Positions 48,285-57,762 of a DNA stretch of 64,000 nucleotides are shown here, one piece after another. Source of the DNA: Dickeya aquatica. GTDB taxonomy: Bacteria; Pseudomonadota; Gammaproteobacteria; Enterobacterales; Enterobacteriaceae. The stretch spans positions 1,798,001 through 1,862,000 of the forward strand of contig NZ_LT615367.1 in assembly GCF_900095885.1 (NCBI RefSeq), given 5' to 3'. Every line of letters starts with the position of its first letter. Within the stretch, counting starts at the first letter, position 1. Made by a program: the position numbers and the translations under genes. The notes under the pieces are model-generated. The model did not search any database. It worked only from the letters and a program-made list of their open reading frames with translations, and was not told where the DNA came from.

Positions 48285-49451
48285 ATGTCAACGCTTAACA
48301 TTCTCCCACAATCTTCATTTGAAGATGAAGATGCTATAGTTCCCTATTACAAACAGCATTACTTTTATCGTCGTCCAAATAATATTTTGCATGAGAGAGA
48401 AATAATATCACCTCAGGAATTGATACGAAAATTTCCTCTTTCCTTATCATCACACAATTTTGTAAGTCAATCTCGTAAAACGATAGTGGACATACTCAAT
48501 GGACGAGATCCCCGCTTACTTGTCATTGTTGGACCTTGCTCAATTCACAATCTTGATGCAGCACGTGAATACGGAGAGAAGCTTAAGTTATTATCGGATA
48601 AAGTGAGTGAGTCTTTTTTTATCGTAATGAGAAATTATTTTGAAAAGCCCCGGACTACGGTTGGTTGGCAAGGCCTTATTAATGATCCTTATATGGACAA
48701 CAGTTTTTGTATTGAAGATGGCTTGATATTAGCTCGTAAATTGTTGAGCGAGCTATCCAGCATCGGTTTGCCAACCGCCATTGAGGCGCTTGACACGCTA
48801 ATACCTAAATATCTTCAAGACCTAGTAAGCTGGACAGCAGTAGGGGCACGCACCACCGAATCCCAACCTCACAGGAAATTTGCCAGTTCTCTTGACTGTG
48901 CTGTCGGTTTCAAGAACAGTACTGATGGCTCAGTGGATGCAGCGGTGAATAGTATCATCGCCTCTAAAGTGGGAGGGCATTTTCTCAATATTAATGAAAA
49001 CGGTAATTTGGTAGTAACTACCAGTCAGGGAAACCCACACGCTCATATCATTCTTCGTGGTGGTGCGAATGGTCCAAACTATAGTGCAGAGCATATTATC
49101 AACGTGGAGGCGACACTATATAAGAAAATGCTACCTGATTGTATTGTTGTAGATTGCAGCCATGATAATTCAGCAAAGAACCCTTCAAACCAATTGGTTG
49201 TGGTTAATGACGTTAAGCAGCAGATACTCTCCGGTAATAAATCCATTAAAGGAATCATGCTGGAAAGTAATTTACAATGGGGCAATCAGTGCATTGGGGA
49301 TGATCTGTCTGCTATCCTTCCCGGTTTGTCCGTAACAGATGCATGCATAGACTGGCAAACGACTGAAGACTTGTTGCTTAAACTCAAAGATAGTTTGCAG
49401 TTTAGTTTGTTAAATCGCTTTAGACTGCAAAATTCTAAACATTCAGACTAA
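48285..49451 (+). CDS. class I DAHP synthase (AroF/G/H-like), cluster-specific
   Basis: The 388-residue protein has IVGPCSIHN (83-91), VMRNYFEKPRTTVGWQGLINDP, GARTTESQPHRKFAS and VDCSHDNSAKNP, all class I DAHP synthase hallmarks. It condenses erythrose 4-phosphate with phosphoenolpyruvate as the first step of the shikimate pathway. A copy inside a chorismate-consuming cluster usually boosts precursor flux and may be insensitive to aromatic amino acid feedback. The N-terminal extension (about 30 residues) differs from housekeeping AroG. Confidence 0.92.
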   Translation: MSTLNILPQSSFEDEDAIVPYYKQHYFYRRPNNILHEREIISPQELIRKFPLSLSSHNFVSQSRKTIVDILNGRDPRLLVIVGPCSIHNLDAAREYGEKLKLLSDKVSESFFIVMRNYFEKPRTTVGWQGLINDPYMDNSFCIEDGLILARKLLSELSSIGLPTAIEALDTLIPKYLQDLVSWTAVGARTTESQPHRKFASSLDCAVGFKNSTDGSVDAAVNSIIASKVGGHFLNINENGNLVVTTSQGNPHAHIILRGGANGPNYSAEHIINVEATLYKKMLPDCIVVDCSHDNSAKNPSNQLVVVNDVKQQILSGNKSIKGIMLESNLQWGNQCIGDDLSAILPGLSVTDACIDWQTTEDLLLKLKDSLQFSLLNRFRLQNSKHSD

Positions 49452-49484
49452 ATAATTAGGATTTAATTTTAAAGGAATTTAATT

Positions 49485-51479
49485 ATGAATACCGCTGTAA
49501 TTAAACAATCAAATGAGAATAAAATTAAACCTATTAGTTGCTATGTGTTTGGATTAGGATCCTTGTTGAAGCTTTGTACTCAACAACTACTAGCGAACAA
49601 CCGTTTCGACGTGTTGGGATTTATCTCGGCTGATGAAGATGCAATTCAGTGGGCCAATAAACAAGGAATTAAAACGCTTCATCTCGTTGACAAGGTTCGT
49701 TATGACCTGAGTGCAGATAAAATCCAACGTTTTTTACATAATCAACAATTTGACTATTTTTTCAGCATAGTTAATGCGATGAAGTTGCCTACCAGCATCA
49801 TCAATTTGCCTAGGAAGATGGCTATTAATTTCCATGACTCTGAGTTGCCAAAATATGCAGGAGTTGATGCTACTAGCTGGGCTATTATGAAACAAGAACC
49901 CGTTCATGCTGTTACATGGCATAGTATGAGCAATGAGATCGACGAGGGTGAAATTGTACTTCAACAATTATTCCCTATTGAAAATGACGACACGGCTTTT
50001 ACACTAAATGGAAAGTGTTTTGAGGCCGGAGTGCAGTCGTTTTCAAGATTAATTAGAAATATTGAGACGAACGAAATAGAAACGAAAGTGCAAGATCTGA
50101 CTAAGCGATCTTACTACTCTCGCTACAAACCATTCACTGATCCTGATCTGGAGTGGAATTATGGAATTATTGACTGGCAAAAGAGTGCAGAGTCGATTGA
50201 TGCTTTAATTCGATCCTTAAACTTTGGGCAGTACCGCAATTCTATGTTGAGTGCTAAAGTTAAATTTCCAAAGCAATATGTTCTTGTAGGGAATTCGGAA
50301 ATCACTCCTGATAGTTCATCTAAACCAGCAGGTACGATTGTAAGTATTCAAAATGGGAAAGTCGTCGTATCGACTTTGACAAAAGACCTGGCAATTTATA
50401 ACCTCAGGTTTTTGGATGGTAGGGTTTATAATATACATCAAGAGAATGACGTCTTGCGATTGAATGTCGGGTTTCAGTTGGCATATGATGCTCCTGACAA
50501 AACAGAGCTTTATCAGCTCGATAAACAATGTCTCTGGAATGAACGCTATTGGGCTGATAAGATCGCTAAGACGCGACAATCTAATTCGTTAAGTACGGAT
50601 GTTTCGTTACAATCGAAAAATAAGATTTATTCAATACACCTTCCGGATAATAAGGGGCTATTTCTTAATGAATGGGACAGCCAAGTGCAATTGCTAGCCC
50701 TCTATGTCATTGTTATTTCAGCCAAAAATAATAATTCTAATGTTGCTGTCTGGTCATCTCAGTTAGAACTGTATAATAAATTTTCTAAATACTCAGCGCT
50801 ATTTTCTTTATACTTTCCATCTATCTATGAAATTAACTATGGTGCATCTTTAACCAATCTGATAGAAAATGTTGATCGAGAATGGAAAGAGGTCATGCTT
50901 AAGGCTGGCTTTCACCATGATTTGTTACATCGTTTCGTAGAATTGCGTTCAGAACATGGATGGTTAAAGTATAACGATTTTGGCTTTTCAGCTTTCTCGG
51001 AGCATGAGAGTATCGAACATGATTATTTATTTGGTATGAAGCTGCATTCTGATACATCATGTTCAAATATTAATTTGATTGTTGACACTGCTAGGTTTAA
51101 TTCTGTAGTGGCTAATCAATACAGTAACGCCATTTCGTTCGCCATCAAGAATCTTAAAAAATGGGCTGAATCTTCTCTGTCTGTGCTTGAAATTGTACAT
51201 TACTTGAAACAATACTCAAACATCGAGAATTATCAAGATGTTGCTGCAGTATTACCGAATGGTTCGAGTGAAAAAGATAATGTAAGTTTGCTTTCAGATA
51301 TTTGGTGTGAAACTTTAGGTGTTTGTTCCGTGGAAGATAACCAAAATTTCTTCAACTCAGGCGACTCGATAACTGCCATGCAGTTTGTACAACGTTTTAA
51401 TCTTTTAACGGGAAGAAGCATACCGTTATCATATATCTACAAAAAGCCGAATTTTTCTGACTGGATTGAGTTGATATAA
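49485..51479 (+). CDS. formyltransferase - middle domain - carrier protein fusion
   Basis: The 664-residue protein starts with a formyltransferase domain: catalytic Asn115, His117 and Asp153 in INFHDSELPKYAGVDATSWAI and NEIDEGEIVLQQ, followed by an FMT C-terminal-like domain to about 320. A middle part (about 345-590) has no adenylation motifs and is not recognised; parts (RYWADKI, WLKYNDFGFSAF) faintly recall condensation-like domains. The C-terminus is a carrier domain with Ser628 in FFNSGDSITAMQ. Formylation domains are known at the start of NRPSs such as LgrA. Here the acceptor would be an amine tethered to the carrier domain. SD AAAGGA precedes the ATG. Confidence 0.8.
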   Translation: MNTAVIKQSNENKIKPISCYVFGLGSLLKLCTQQLLANNRFDVLGFISADEDAIQWANKQGIKTLHLVDKVRYDLSADKIQRFLHNQQFDYFFSIVNAMKLPTSIINLPRKMAINFHDSELPKYAGVDATSWAIMKQEPVHAVTWHSMSNEIDEGEIVLQQLFPIENDDTAFTLNGKCFEAGVQSFSRLIRNIETNEIETKVQDLTKRSYYSRYKPFTDPDLEWNYGIIDWQKSAESIDALIRSLNFGQYRNSMLSAKVKFPKQYVLVGNSEITPDSSSKPAGTIVSIQNGKVVVSTLTKDLAIYNLRFLDGRVYNIHQENDVLRLNVGFQLAYDAPDKTELYQLDKQCLWNERYWADKIAKTRQSNSLSTDVSLQSKNKIYSIHLPDNKGLFLNEWDSQVQLLALYVIVISAKNNNSNVAVWSSQLELYNKFSKYSALFSLYFPSIYEINYGASLTNLIENVDREWKEVMLKAGFHHDLLHRFVELRSEHGWLKYNDFGFSAFSEHESIEHDYLFGMKLHSDTSCSNINLIVDTARFNSVVANQYSNAISFAIKNLKKWAESSLSVLEIVHYLKQYSNIENYQDVAAVLPNGSSEKDNVSLLSDIWCETLGVCSVEDNQNFFNSGDSITAMQFVQRFNLLTGRSIPLSYIYKKPNFSDWIELI

Positions 51480-51520
51480 TGATTTTGTAAATCCCAGCTA
51501 AATAGCTGTTCCAAATAGTA

Positions 51521-52442
51521 GGCCGTGTCCCTTAACTTAACAACCGTTTTAAAAATAACCTGATCGCTCCCAGTTTTAGCATACTCAGGTAGTTTCTGGC
51601 TGTTTTCTCCGAGCGGGTGGCAATACGGCGATTTTCTTTAAGTATCGCAAAGCAACGCTCCACGACATTGCGTTTTTTGTACAGGCGCGTGTCGAGGGGG
51701 CGACGTCCGTCCTGACTGGCCTTCTCATTCGATTTAAACGGAATAACCGCTTTTATTCCTTTCATTTTCAAATGAATGCGAAGGTTTTTACCTGAATAAC
51801 CCTTATCCGCCAGCACCGCTTTCGGACGTGATTTCAGGTGCCCGCTTTTTCGGATAATCCCGACCCGGTTGAGCAACCTTTCCGCGTATCGGCTTTCGTG
51901 GGCCTGTCCACCGCTCAGGCAAAAACTCAGCGGTAATCCTGTGCCATCTGTCGCCAGATGGATTTTGGTGCCAAAGCCGCCGCGAGAGCGACCCAGCCCA
52001 TGGTCCTCGCATTCATCGGGATGTTTTTTTTCGCACCCGCGGCCGCTTTCAGGGCGCGAACGTTACTGCCATCCAGCGCGATAACATCCCAGTCAATCAG
52101 CGCTTTTTCATCCAGAATCTGGAGTAATTTATTGAAAACGCTGTTCATTATTCCGGCTTTAGACCACCGATTGAAGCGGTTGTAAATGGTTTTCCATTGA
52201 CCATAACGCTCAGGTAAATCCCGCCAGGGTGCGCCAGAGCAAAGCACCCAAAATATGCCATTCATGACATGTCTGTGCGCAAAGTAAGGACGCCCGCCTC
52301 GGGAAGAGCCTCTTTCAGGTGGCAGCATGGGAGAAATCAGCGCCCAGGCTTCATCGGGGAAATCGTAACGAGCCAAATTAAAGGACTTTTTGTGGTGAAA
52401 TCATGTCCCTGATTGTACAAAAAATAGTTACGGGACACACCC
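51521..52442 (-). mobile_element. IS5-family (IS427-type) insertion sequence, copy B (922 bp)
   Basis: The ends GGCCGTGTCCCTTAAC (51521) and, on the complement, GGGTGTGTCCCGTAAC (52442) match copy A, with TA on both sides. It has the same orientation as copy A at 34234-35155, so the two are long direct repeats flanking the second cluster. On its right it abuts an IS256-family fragment. Confidence 0.9.
51532..52376 (-). CDS. IS5-family transposase (copy B), read by -1 frameshift
   Basis: The first frame begins at 52376 (MARYDFPDEAWALISPM) and the second ends at 51532. They join by a -1 shift at the A8 run (52024-52031, complement), as in copy A. Small differences from copy A show that the two have drifted apart. 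Intact. Confidence 0.85.
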
Positions 52443-52850
52443 TAGCGTGGGAGACACATCAGCATCGTACATCTCTTTGAATGTAGAAACGATTTCGCGG
52501 GTCGTCATCCCTTTGGCGTACAGGGACAAAATCTGGCTATCCATCTGCGTGATACGTGTCTGATTTTTCTTTATCAGTTGCGGCTCGAAGGTGTTTTCGC
52601 GGTCACGTGGCGTGCAGAGTTCAATCTCACCGTCGTCGCATAACACGGTTTTAGACGAGTAACCATTTCGGGTATTAGAGCCTGATTTAGGGGCATTTTT
52701 CTCGTGCCCGAGATGCTCAGTCAGTTCTGTATTGAGCGCGGTTTCGACGGTTAACTTCGTCAGCATGCGGGAAAACGCATTGAGGTCGGCTTCGGTTTTA
52801 AGGCCTTTAGCCAGTTCAGCAGCCAGTGTTTTGAGTTTCTTTTCGTCCAT
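52443..52850 (-). pseudogene. IS256-family transposase, N-terminal fragment
   Basis: The frame begins MDEKKLKTLAAELAKGLKTE at 52850 and runs to the junction at 52443. The DDE catalytic core is lost, so it is inactive. Confidence 0.85.
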
Positions 52851-52921
52851 CGTTTGCCTGTCTCCGTTGTTGGAGTGAACATATCAAAAACAGGCAATTA
52901 CACAATTTTAATTACAGTCTC
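52443..52921 (-). mobile_element. 5' fragment of an IS256-family element
   Basis: The outer end is at 52921 (complement begins GAGACTGTAATTAAAATTG). The transposase start (52850) encodes about 135 residues, including HLGHEKNAPKSGSNTRNGYSSKTV and FEPQLIKKNQTRI, which are typical of the IS256/mutator N-terminus. The gene is cut by IS copy B at YDADVSPTL. The rest of the element is not on the other side of copy B, so a deletion accompanied or followed the insertion. Confidence 0.85.
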
Positions 52922-53191
52922 GTTTTGCGGCATATTCCACGTTAGCACCATGGCTGTTCGGTGTTCACTCCGCAGTGCCTCACCTCAGCCATGGCTCTAA
53001 GGCGTTGTTATGATTTCTGGTAAGACGGGAGAATCCAGGAAAACACCCTTCGTGACGGGATGAAGTGTGTATCTGAGCATGATGTTACGAGGGGACATTT
53101 CTTCTCATCATTCAACGCACATTTTGTTATCCTTTCAGCAATAACCCAGTAAACTATCGGCCCATTTGCAACACAGGTTCACTTCCTGACC

Positions 53192-53659
53192 ATGATGACT
53201 TTACGTCTGAAGCAGCAACTGACAGCCAGCATCGCCATTTTGGCGGTGCTGCTGCTGTTTGTTGCGCCAGTCGTGTCAAAATATCTCATGCACCATCAGA
53301 TGATGGTGCATGAAATGATGGTCGAAAAAAGGGTTGATGGGGGGCTGTCGGAGGCTGTCTCCCATCAGCACAGCATGCCAGATATGGAAGGCATGTCACA
53401 CATGCAGATGGACCTGACAGCACAGTCGGAGTCACAAAGCCAAAGCGCCTTTATGCCAGAAGGCATCGCCTGCGGTTACTGTGATCTGCTTATCCATGTT
53501 CCCATGATGCTGTGGGAATTTATCCCGCTCATCTGGCTGCTGCTGATGCTCTGCGATCAGCCAGTTGCACTACCTGTCATACTGCGCTTACCACGTCGTT
53601 TTATGCGCAGCCACCATCCCCGAGCCCCGCCTTATTTCGGTTTTTTCACTGAAATTTAG
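53192..53659 (+). CDS. DUF2946-type His/Met-rich membrane protein
   Basis: This 155-residue protein has an N-terminal hydrophobic anchor (about 8-30), a His/Met-rich loop (HHQMMVHEMM; HQHSMPDMEGMSHMQMD), a CGYCDLL motif (96-102) and a second hydrophobic segment. This matches DUF2946 proteins, which accompany copper or iron uptake genes. It is followed by a PepSY membrane protein gene and then copC. Met and His clusters suggest binding of copper ions in the periplasm (inference). Confidence 0.75.
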   Translation: MMTLRLKQQLTASIAILAVLLLFVAPVVSKYLMHHQMMVHEMMVEKRVDGGLSEAVSHQHSMPDMEGMSHMQMDLTAQSESQSQSAFMPEGIACGYCDLLIHVPMMLWEFIPLIWLLLMLCDQPVALPVILRLPRRFMRSHHPRAPPYFGFFTEI

Positions 53660-53734
53660 ATGCTTCGGCAACAGCTGAACGACCTGTTCACAGGTCAGTT
53701 TCGTATGCATATTCTTTGAAAAATTGGAAAGGCC

Positions 53735-55227
53735 ATGTCTTATTCAACACCTGCCGTATCAGCTCCACAGGGAGCGATGTTCAACCTTATCCGACGTCTG
53801 CATTTCTACATCGGCCTGTTCATCGCGCCTTTTATCTTTGTGGCAGCGCTGACCGGCACCTTCTATGTGCTGACGCCACAAATCGAAAACTATTTGTATA
53901 AAGACGCGTTGTATACGCAGGAGCAGGGGCAACAGAGGCCACTGTCCGAACAGATTGCAGCTGCGCGCCATTATGCGGGCGAGAACACCAAAATTTATGC
54001 CGTCCGTCCGGCACCTTCCGCCACAGACACCACGCGCGTGCAGTTTGTGGGGTGGGCCTTGGTCCCTCTGAATCACGCTCGGTATTCGTCGATCCCTATA
54101 CTTTGCAAATCAAAGGTGATATGACGGTGTACGGGACGTCCGGCATACTGCCGTTGCGCACGTGGTTGGATCATCTGCATCAGGGGCTGCTGCTGGGCGA
54201 TATCGGGCGTAACTACAGTGAACTGGCAGCCTCATGGCTCTGGGTGGCCGCATTGGGTGGCGTCGTACTATGGCAGGGTACCCGCCCGCGTCGTAAGGCG
54301 AAGAAAGTAAAAGGGGGCTTTGCGATAGCCCGCCACTGGCATATTACCCTCGGACTTTGCCTGCTCGCCGGTCTGCTCTTTTTTTCCACCACTGGCCTGA
54401 CTTGGTCGCAATGGGCGGGAAACAATATCGACAGCATGCGTAGTGCGTTGAACTGGCTGACTCCGCAGGTCAATACCAGTTTGGACAACGTAAAGCCTGT
54501 CGCGCCAGCCGATGCACATGCCGAGCACCATGGCGACATGTCGATGCCGGGGATGAGCATGAAGCCCGCCACGCCTAAACCTGTTGCGGTGAATCGTTCG
54601 GATAGCGACTGGGGTAACGTGCTCAACGCCGCCCGCGCCGCCGGTATCTCTGCGGCGAAAGTCGAGCTGCGTCAGCCTAAAGGGGCGGGTAAGGCATGGA
54701 CGGTAACAGAAGTCGATCGCCGTTGGCCAACCCAAGTGGACGCGGTTTCCGTCAATCCTGACGACTTCACCATCGTGGATCATGTCTGGTTCGATAAGTT
54801 TCCACTGGTCGCAAAACTGACCCGCTGGGGCGTCGATGCACATATGGGTGTGCTGTTTGGCCTGCCGAATCAATTGATCCTCGCTGCTTTCGGGCTGGGG
54901 CTCTGCGCCATGATCGTACTGGGTTATCGCATGTGGTGGATGCGGCGTCCGTCACGGGCGGAGGCAAATCCGGCACAGACGCTTTTTGCCAGTTGGCTGG
55001 CGCTTACCCTTTACGGACGCATTGGCACATTGCTTATCGCCTTGGCGCTGGGGTATTGCCTGCCGGTGATGGGGGTGAGTCTGCTGATTTTCCTTCTGGT
55101 TGACATTCTGCGCTGGAAGCATCATCAGCGGCAAACCCGCGCTGGCAGCGCACCGCATTCGTCTCAGCGATTACCGCTGAATAGCATTCAGTCCCGTATG
55201 GCAGTGAAAAATTTGAGGAAGAGGTGA
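53735..55227 (+). pseudogene. PepSY-associated membrane protein, one-base frameshift
   Basis: The first frame encodes MSYSTPAVSAPQGAMFNLIRRLHFYIGLFIAPFIF, normal for the PepSY-TM family, up to VQFVG at about 54050; it then runs off to a stop at 54124. The downstream frame resumes GLGPSESRSVFVDPYTLQIKGD and continues to 55227 with three more membrane segments and a Met/His-rich loop (HAEHHGDMSMPGMSMKP). One missing G in the G-run near 54046-54053 explains it. Either a real inactivation or a sequence error. Family members act in siderophore-iron reduction; the Met/His loop and neighbours point to copper. Confidence 0.8.
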
Positions 55228-55315
55228 GAAAATTATATGTTGGAGGATTGAAGGTTCTGGTGCGTGAGATATGGCGCTGATTTTCAATCTAGTTAATTAT
55301 TAATACCGATGTTAA

Positions 55316-55340
55316 ATACCCCGGTATTACACCGGGGTAT
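55316..55340. terminator. 10-bp hairpin between the PepSY gene and copC
   Basis: ATACCCCGGT (55316-55325) pairs perfectly with ACCGGGGTAT (55331-55340) around ATTAC, between two convergent genes. Likely bidirectional terminator without a long U-tract. Confidence 0.7.
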
Positions 55341-55357
55341 ACCATGACAACCCAATA

Positions 55358-55726
55358 TCATTTTACGCTGAAATTATAAGTGCCTTGCGTCTTATGCCCA
55401 TCAACAGATAAAGCGTGCCAATCGACTTCATAATTGCCTGATGCCAGCGGCGCATCCAGCGGAATGACTAATTGGGATTTGTTAGCCGGAGACAAAGTCG
55501 CTTTACCCGTTTTTACCACATCGCCTTTCCCGTTTTTCAGTTCGACTCCGCTAAAATTGGCTTCCAGATCTTCTGTAAAACTAAGCGTCAGACTTTTAGG
55601 TGATGTCGTCACCTCACTCTTGGCCGCTGGTTCGGTACTCTTGAGGTGTGCGTGTGCCTGGGCCTGTTGTGCGACGAAAATACTTGCCATGAAGGCTGCC
55701 ATAATGCCAATTCTGGAGAATTTCAT
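55358..55726 (-). CDS. copC: periplasmic copper-binding protein CopC/YobA
   Basis: The 122-residue protein has a signal peptide (about 1-24) cleaved before HAHLKSTEPAA, whose N-terminal His is the CopC Cu(II) ligand, and the C-terminal DWHALSVDGHKTQGTYNFSVK, which holds further His ligands. Length and motifs match enterobacterial YobA/CopC. AAAGGA precedes the ATG. The copD and yebY partners usually found next to it are absent, so it is a solitary periplasmic carrier here. Confidence 0.92.
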   Translation of the reverse strand: MKFSRIGIMAAFMASIFVAQQAQAHAHLKSTEPAAKSEVTTSPKSLTLSFTEDLEANFSGVELKNGKGDVVKTGKATLSPANKSQLVIPLDAPLASGNYEVDWHALSVDGHKTQGTYNFSVK

Positions 55727-56053
55727 ATCTGTTCCTTTGGGGTGAATATAACCATAACCAGCCAGAGATAATAATGGGTAGGAAAAGCATGTATCACTTC
55801 CTCATCAACTTCAATATGAGATAATTGGCGGGATATTTCTACCAGAGCAATGAGCCAAGTGCTATGAAGCCGAGTCGCTCAAGCAGCCGACGATACTCCA
55901 GTATTCACACAAGTGATAAAGAAATTGATAGGTCTCTGTTGCAACTGCTCAAAGGTTAGCTAAGACGTATCGAAGATATCCGAGTCAGTGGCAACAGCGC
56001 GAATCCATACAAAAAATTACAAAAAAACGCCATTTGCAATAAAGCACAATTAA
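55727..56053. other. copC / ABC-operon intergenic region
   Basis: About 330 bases between divergent genes, with no credible gene. The end near the ABC operon contains TTGCAA-N17-TTATGT, a possible promoter overlapping the Zur-like box. Confidence 0.5.
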
Positions 56054-56073
56054 ATGTTATGTTATCACATAAC
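56051..56073 (+). promoter_or_regulatory. Zur-box-like operator overlapping the promoter
   Basis: TAAATGTTATGTTATCACATAAC, of 23 bases (56051-56073), agrees with the gamma-proteobacterial Zur consensus GAAATGTTATANTATAACATTTC at 17 of 22 scored positions, by my manual alignment. It contains the dyad TGTTATG-N6-CATAACA (56055-56074). It covers the -10 of the predicted promoter (TTGCAA at 56034, TTATGT at 56057), so zinc-bound Zur would block transcription. Confidence 0.6.
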
Positions 56074-56095
56074 ACGCGGCAACATGTGCAGTTTG

Positions 56096-56905
56096 ATGAA
56101 TAACGATTACCCTTATCCGATCCCCGTTCTTGATGCAAAAAACGTGAGTATCTCCACCGATAATCACACGCTGGTCAGCGAGTGTAGCTTTCGTCTGTTC
56201 GAAGGCGAACGGGTCTGTATCATCGGCTCATCAGGTTCAGGTAAATCCCTGACCGCAAAAGCTATCATCGGCATACTTCCTGCCGAGTTAACATTGCAGG
56301 GAAGTATATGCATTAACGGTGCGTGTGTTGGCGGGGTTCATCCATCCCGGCGACCTGAACACGCCATGGTTTCTGCCATCTTTCAGGACTCGTCCACCGC
56401 GCTTAATCCGCTAATGCCGGTGGGTCGCCAGCTTGCTCTGGCGCTGAAAACGGGTAATAACGCAAAACTGTCGTCCTTACTGGATGCGCTACAGCTGAGC
56501 GGTATTCCCCAGTTACTCTCACGATACCCTGATGAACTCTCCGGCGGACAGCGTCAGCGCATCTGTATCGCACTGGCTCTGATGGCGAATAACCGTCTGC
56601 TGATTGCTGATGAACCGACGACGGCGCTGGATGTCATTAGCCAGCAGAAAGTTATGCAGGTATTAGGTCATCGTACAACATTGAGTTCCCCCCCTGCTCT
56701 GCTCTTCATTACTCACGATATCGCCGTTGCCACTCAACTGTGCGAGCGAGGTATCGTGATGGAAAAAGGCCAGATTGTGGAATGCGGCACCATGGTCCAA
56801 CTCCTGAATGCGCCGGAGCATCCTTATACCCGCAAGCTGGTACAGGCAGCACGGGCTGCAGAACAGGCGTTAAAAACACATTCCAGTGAGGCACTCGCCG
56901 GATGA
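56096..56905 (+). CDS. ABC transporter ATPase 1, CntD/NikD/DppD-like
   Basis: The ATG at 56096 is chosen because the predicted promoter and operator lie upstream of it; the ATG at 56084 is also possible. The 269-residue protein has Walker A (GSSGSGKS), Q-loop (AIFQDSSTALNPLM), signature (LSGGQRQRI) and Walker B (LLIADEPTTALD), the form typical of oligopeptide/nickel transporters. It is translationally coupled to the second ATPase by an ATGA overlap. With the downstream genes it forms a complete importer. Confidence 0.88.
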   Translation: MNNDYPYPIPVLDAKNVSISTDNHTLVSECSFRLFEGERVCIIGSSGSGKSLTAKAIIGILPAELTLQGSICINGACVGGVHPSRRPEHAMVSAIFQDSSTALNPLMPVGRQLALALKTGNNAKLSSLLDALQLSGIPQLLSRYPDELSGGQRQRICIALALMANNRLLIADEPTTALDVISQQKVMQVLGHRTTLSSPPALLFITHDIAVATQLCERGIVMEKGQIVECGTMVQLLNAPEHPYTRKLVQAARAAEQALKTHSSEALAG

Positions 56906-57735
56906 GTACGACTTTACAAACGGCATCCCATCATTTCATTCAGGTCGACAGGATTTCCCGTTACCGCAGTCGGGCTGCGTTCACGTGGAAAAAGGCCACG
57001 CCTGGAAACGCTATCCTTGAAGATTTTTCGTTAACACTGCACCAGCATGAACGCGTCGGCCTGCTCGGATGTTCTGGCTGCGGAAAATCAACGTTACTAA
57101 AAGTTATCCTTGCGCTCGATGCTGTGGATGACGGAGTGGTGTATTGCGACGGAAAGGTGGTCAGGCCAGGTTCTGCCCGTACATTACGCTGGTATCGCCG
57201 CCAGGTTCAGTACCTTCCTCAGGAGCCTGCCAGCACGTTGCCTCCGGCAATGCGTGTCAGTGATATCCTCAACGAACCACTAAGACATTTAGGTTGCAAC
57301 CGTAACGCCTCACCCAATCTTGCCGCAGCACTTGAACAGGTTGAACTCAGCCCGAAGGTTCTCGACCAACGCGCAGGCTCGCTTTCAGGCGGCCAGGCTC
57401 AACGCGTTGCGCTGGCGAGGGCTCTGATCATTCAGCCCGATTTTCTGCTAGCTGATGAGCCGGTCAGTGGCCTTGACCTGCCTCTGCGTGAGCAAATCAA
57501 ATCGCTACTTTTGCGAATAACAGAAGAAAACCGGATGGGACTACTGCTCGTCTCTCATGACATCTCAATGCTGGCGGGATTATGCGACAGAACATTGGTC
57601 ATGGAGGCCGGGAAAATCATTGAAGATCGCCCAACGCTGCAAATGCTGCATTTACCTCATCACCCGCATACGCGCCAGCTTCTGGACGCAGTACCGGCTC
57701 TTTTTTCTCATGTCCCTTCCCGGGCACATGGTTGA
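56902..57735 (+). CDS. ABC transporter ATPase 2, CntF/NikE/DppF-like
   Basis: The 277-residue ATPase has Walker A (GCSGCGKST), Q-loop (YLPQEPASTLPP), signature (LSGGQAQRV) and Walker B (FLLADEPVSGLD). It lacks the C-terminal Cys-rich iron-sulfur tail of many DppF proteins and resembles NikE/CntF in size. It pairs with ATPase 1. Confidence 0.88.
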   Translation: MSTTLQTASHHFIQVDRISRYRSRAAFTWKKATPGNAILEDFSLTLHQHERVGLLGCSGCGKSTLLKVILALDAVDDGVVYCDGKVVRPGSARTLRWYRRQVQYLPQEPASTLPPAMRVSDILNEPLRHLGCNRNASPNLAAALEQVELSPKVLDQRAGSLSGGQAQRVALARALIIQPDFLLADEPVSGLDLPLREQIKSLLLRITEENRMGLLLVSHDISMLAGLCDRTLVMEAGKIIEDRPTLQMLHLPHHPHTRQLLDAVPALFSHVPSRAHG

Positions 57736-57762
57736 ATACACTTTTAACGAACGCCCGTAACC

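Noticed and set aside
48285..49451. Housekeeping aroG/aroF
   Set aside because: The enzyme family is clear, but its AT-rich composition and its position in the operon indicate a cluster-specific paralogue, so no symbol was given.
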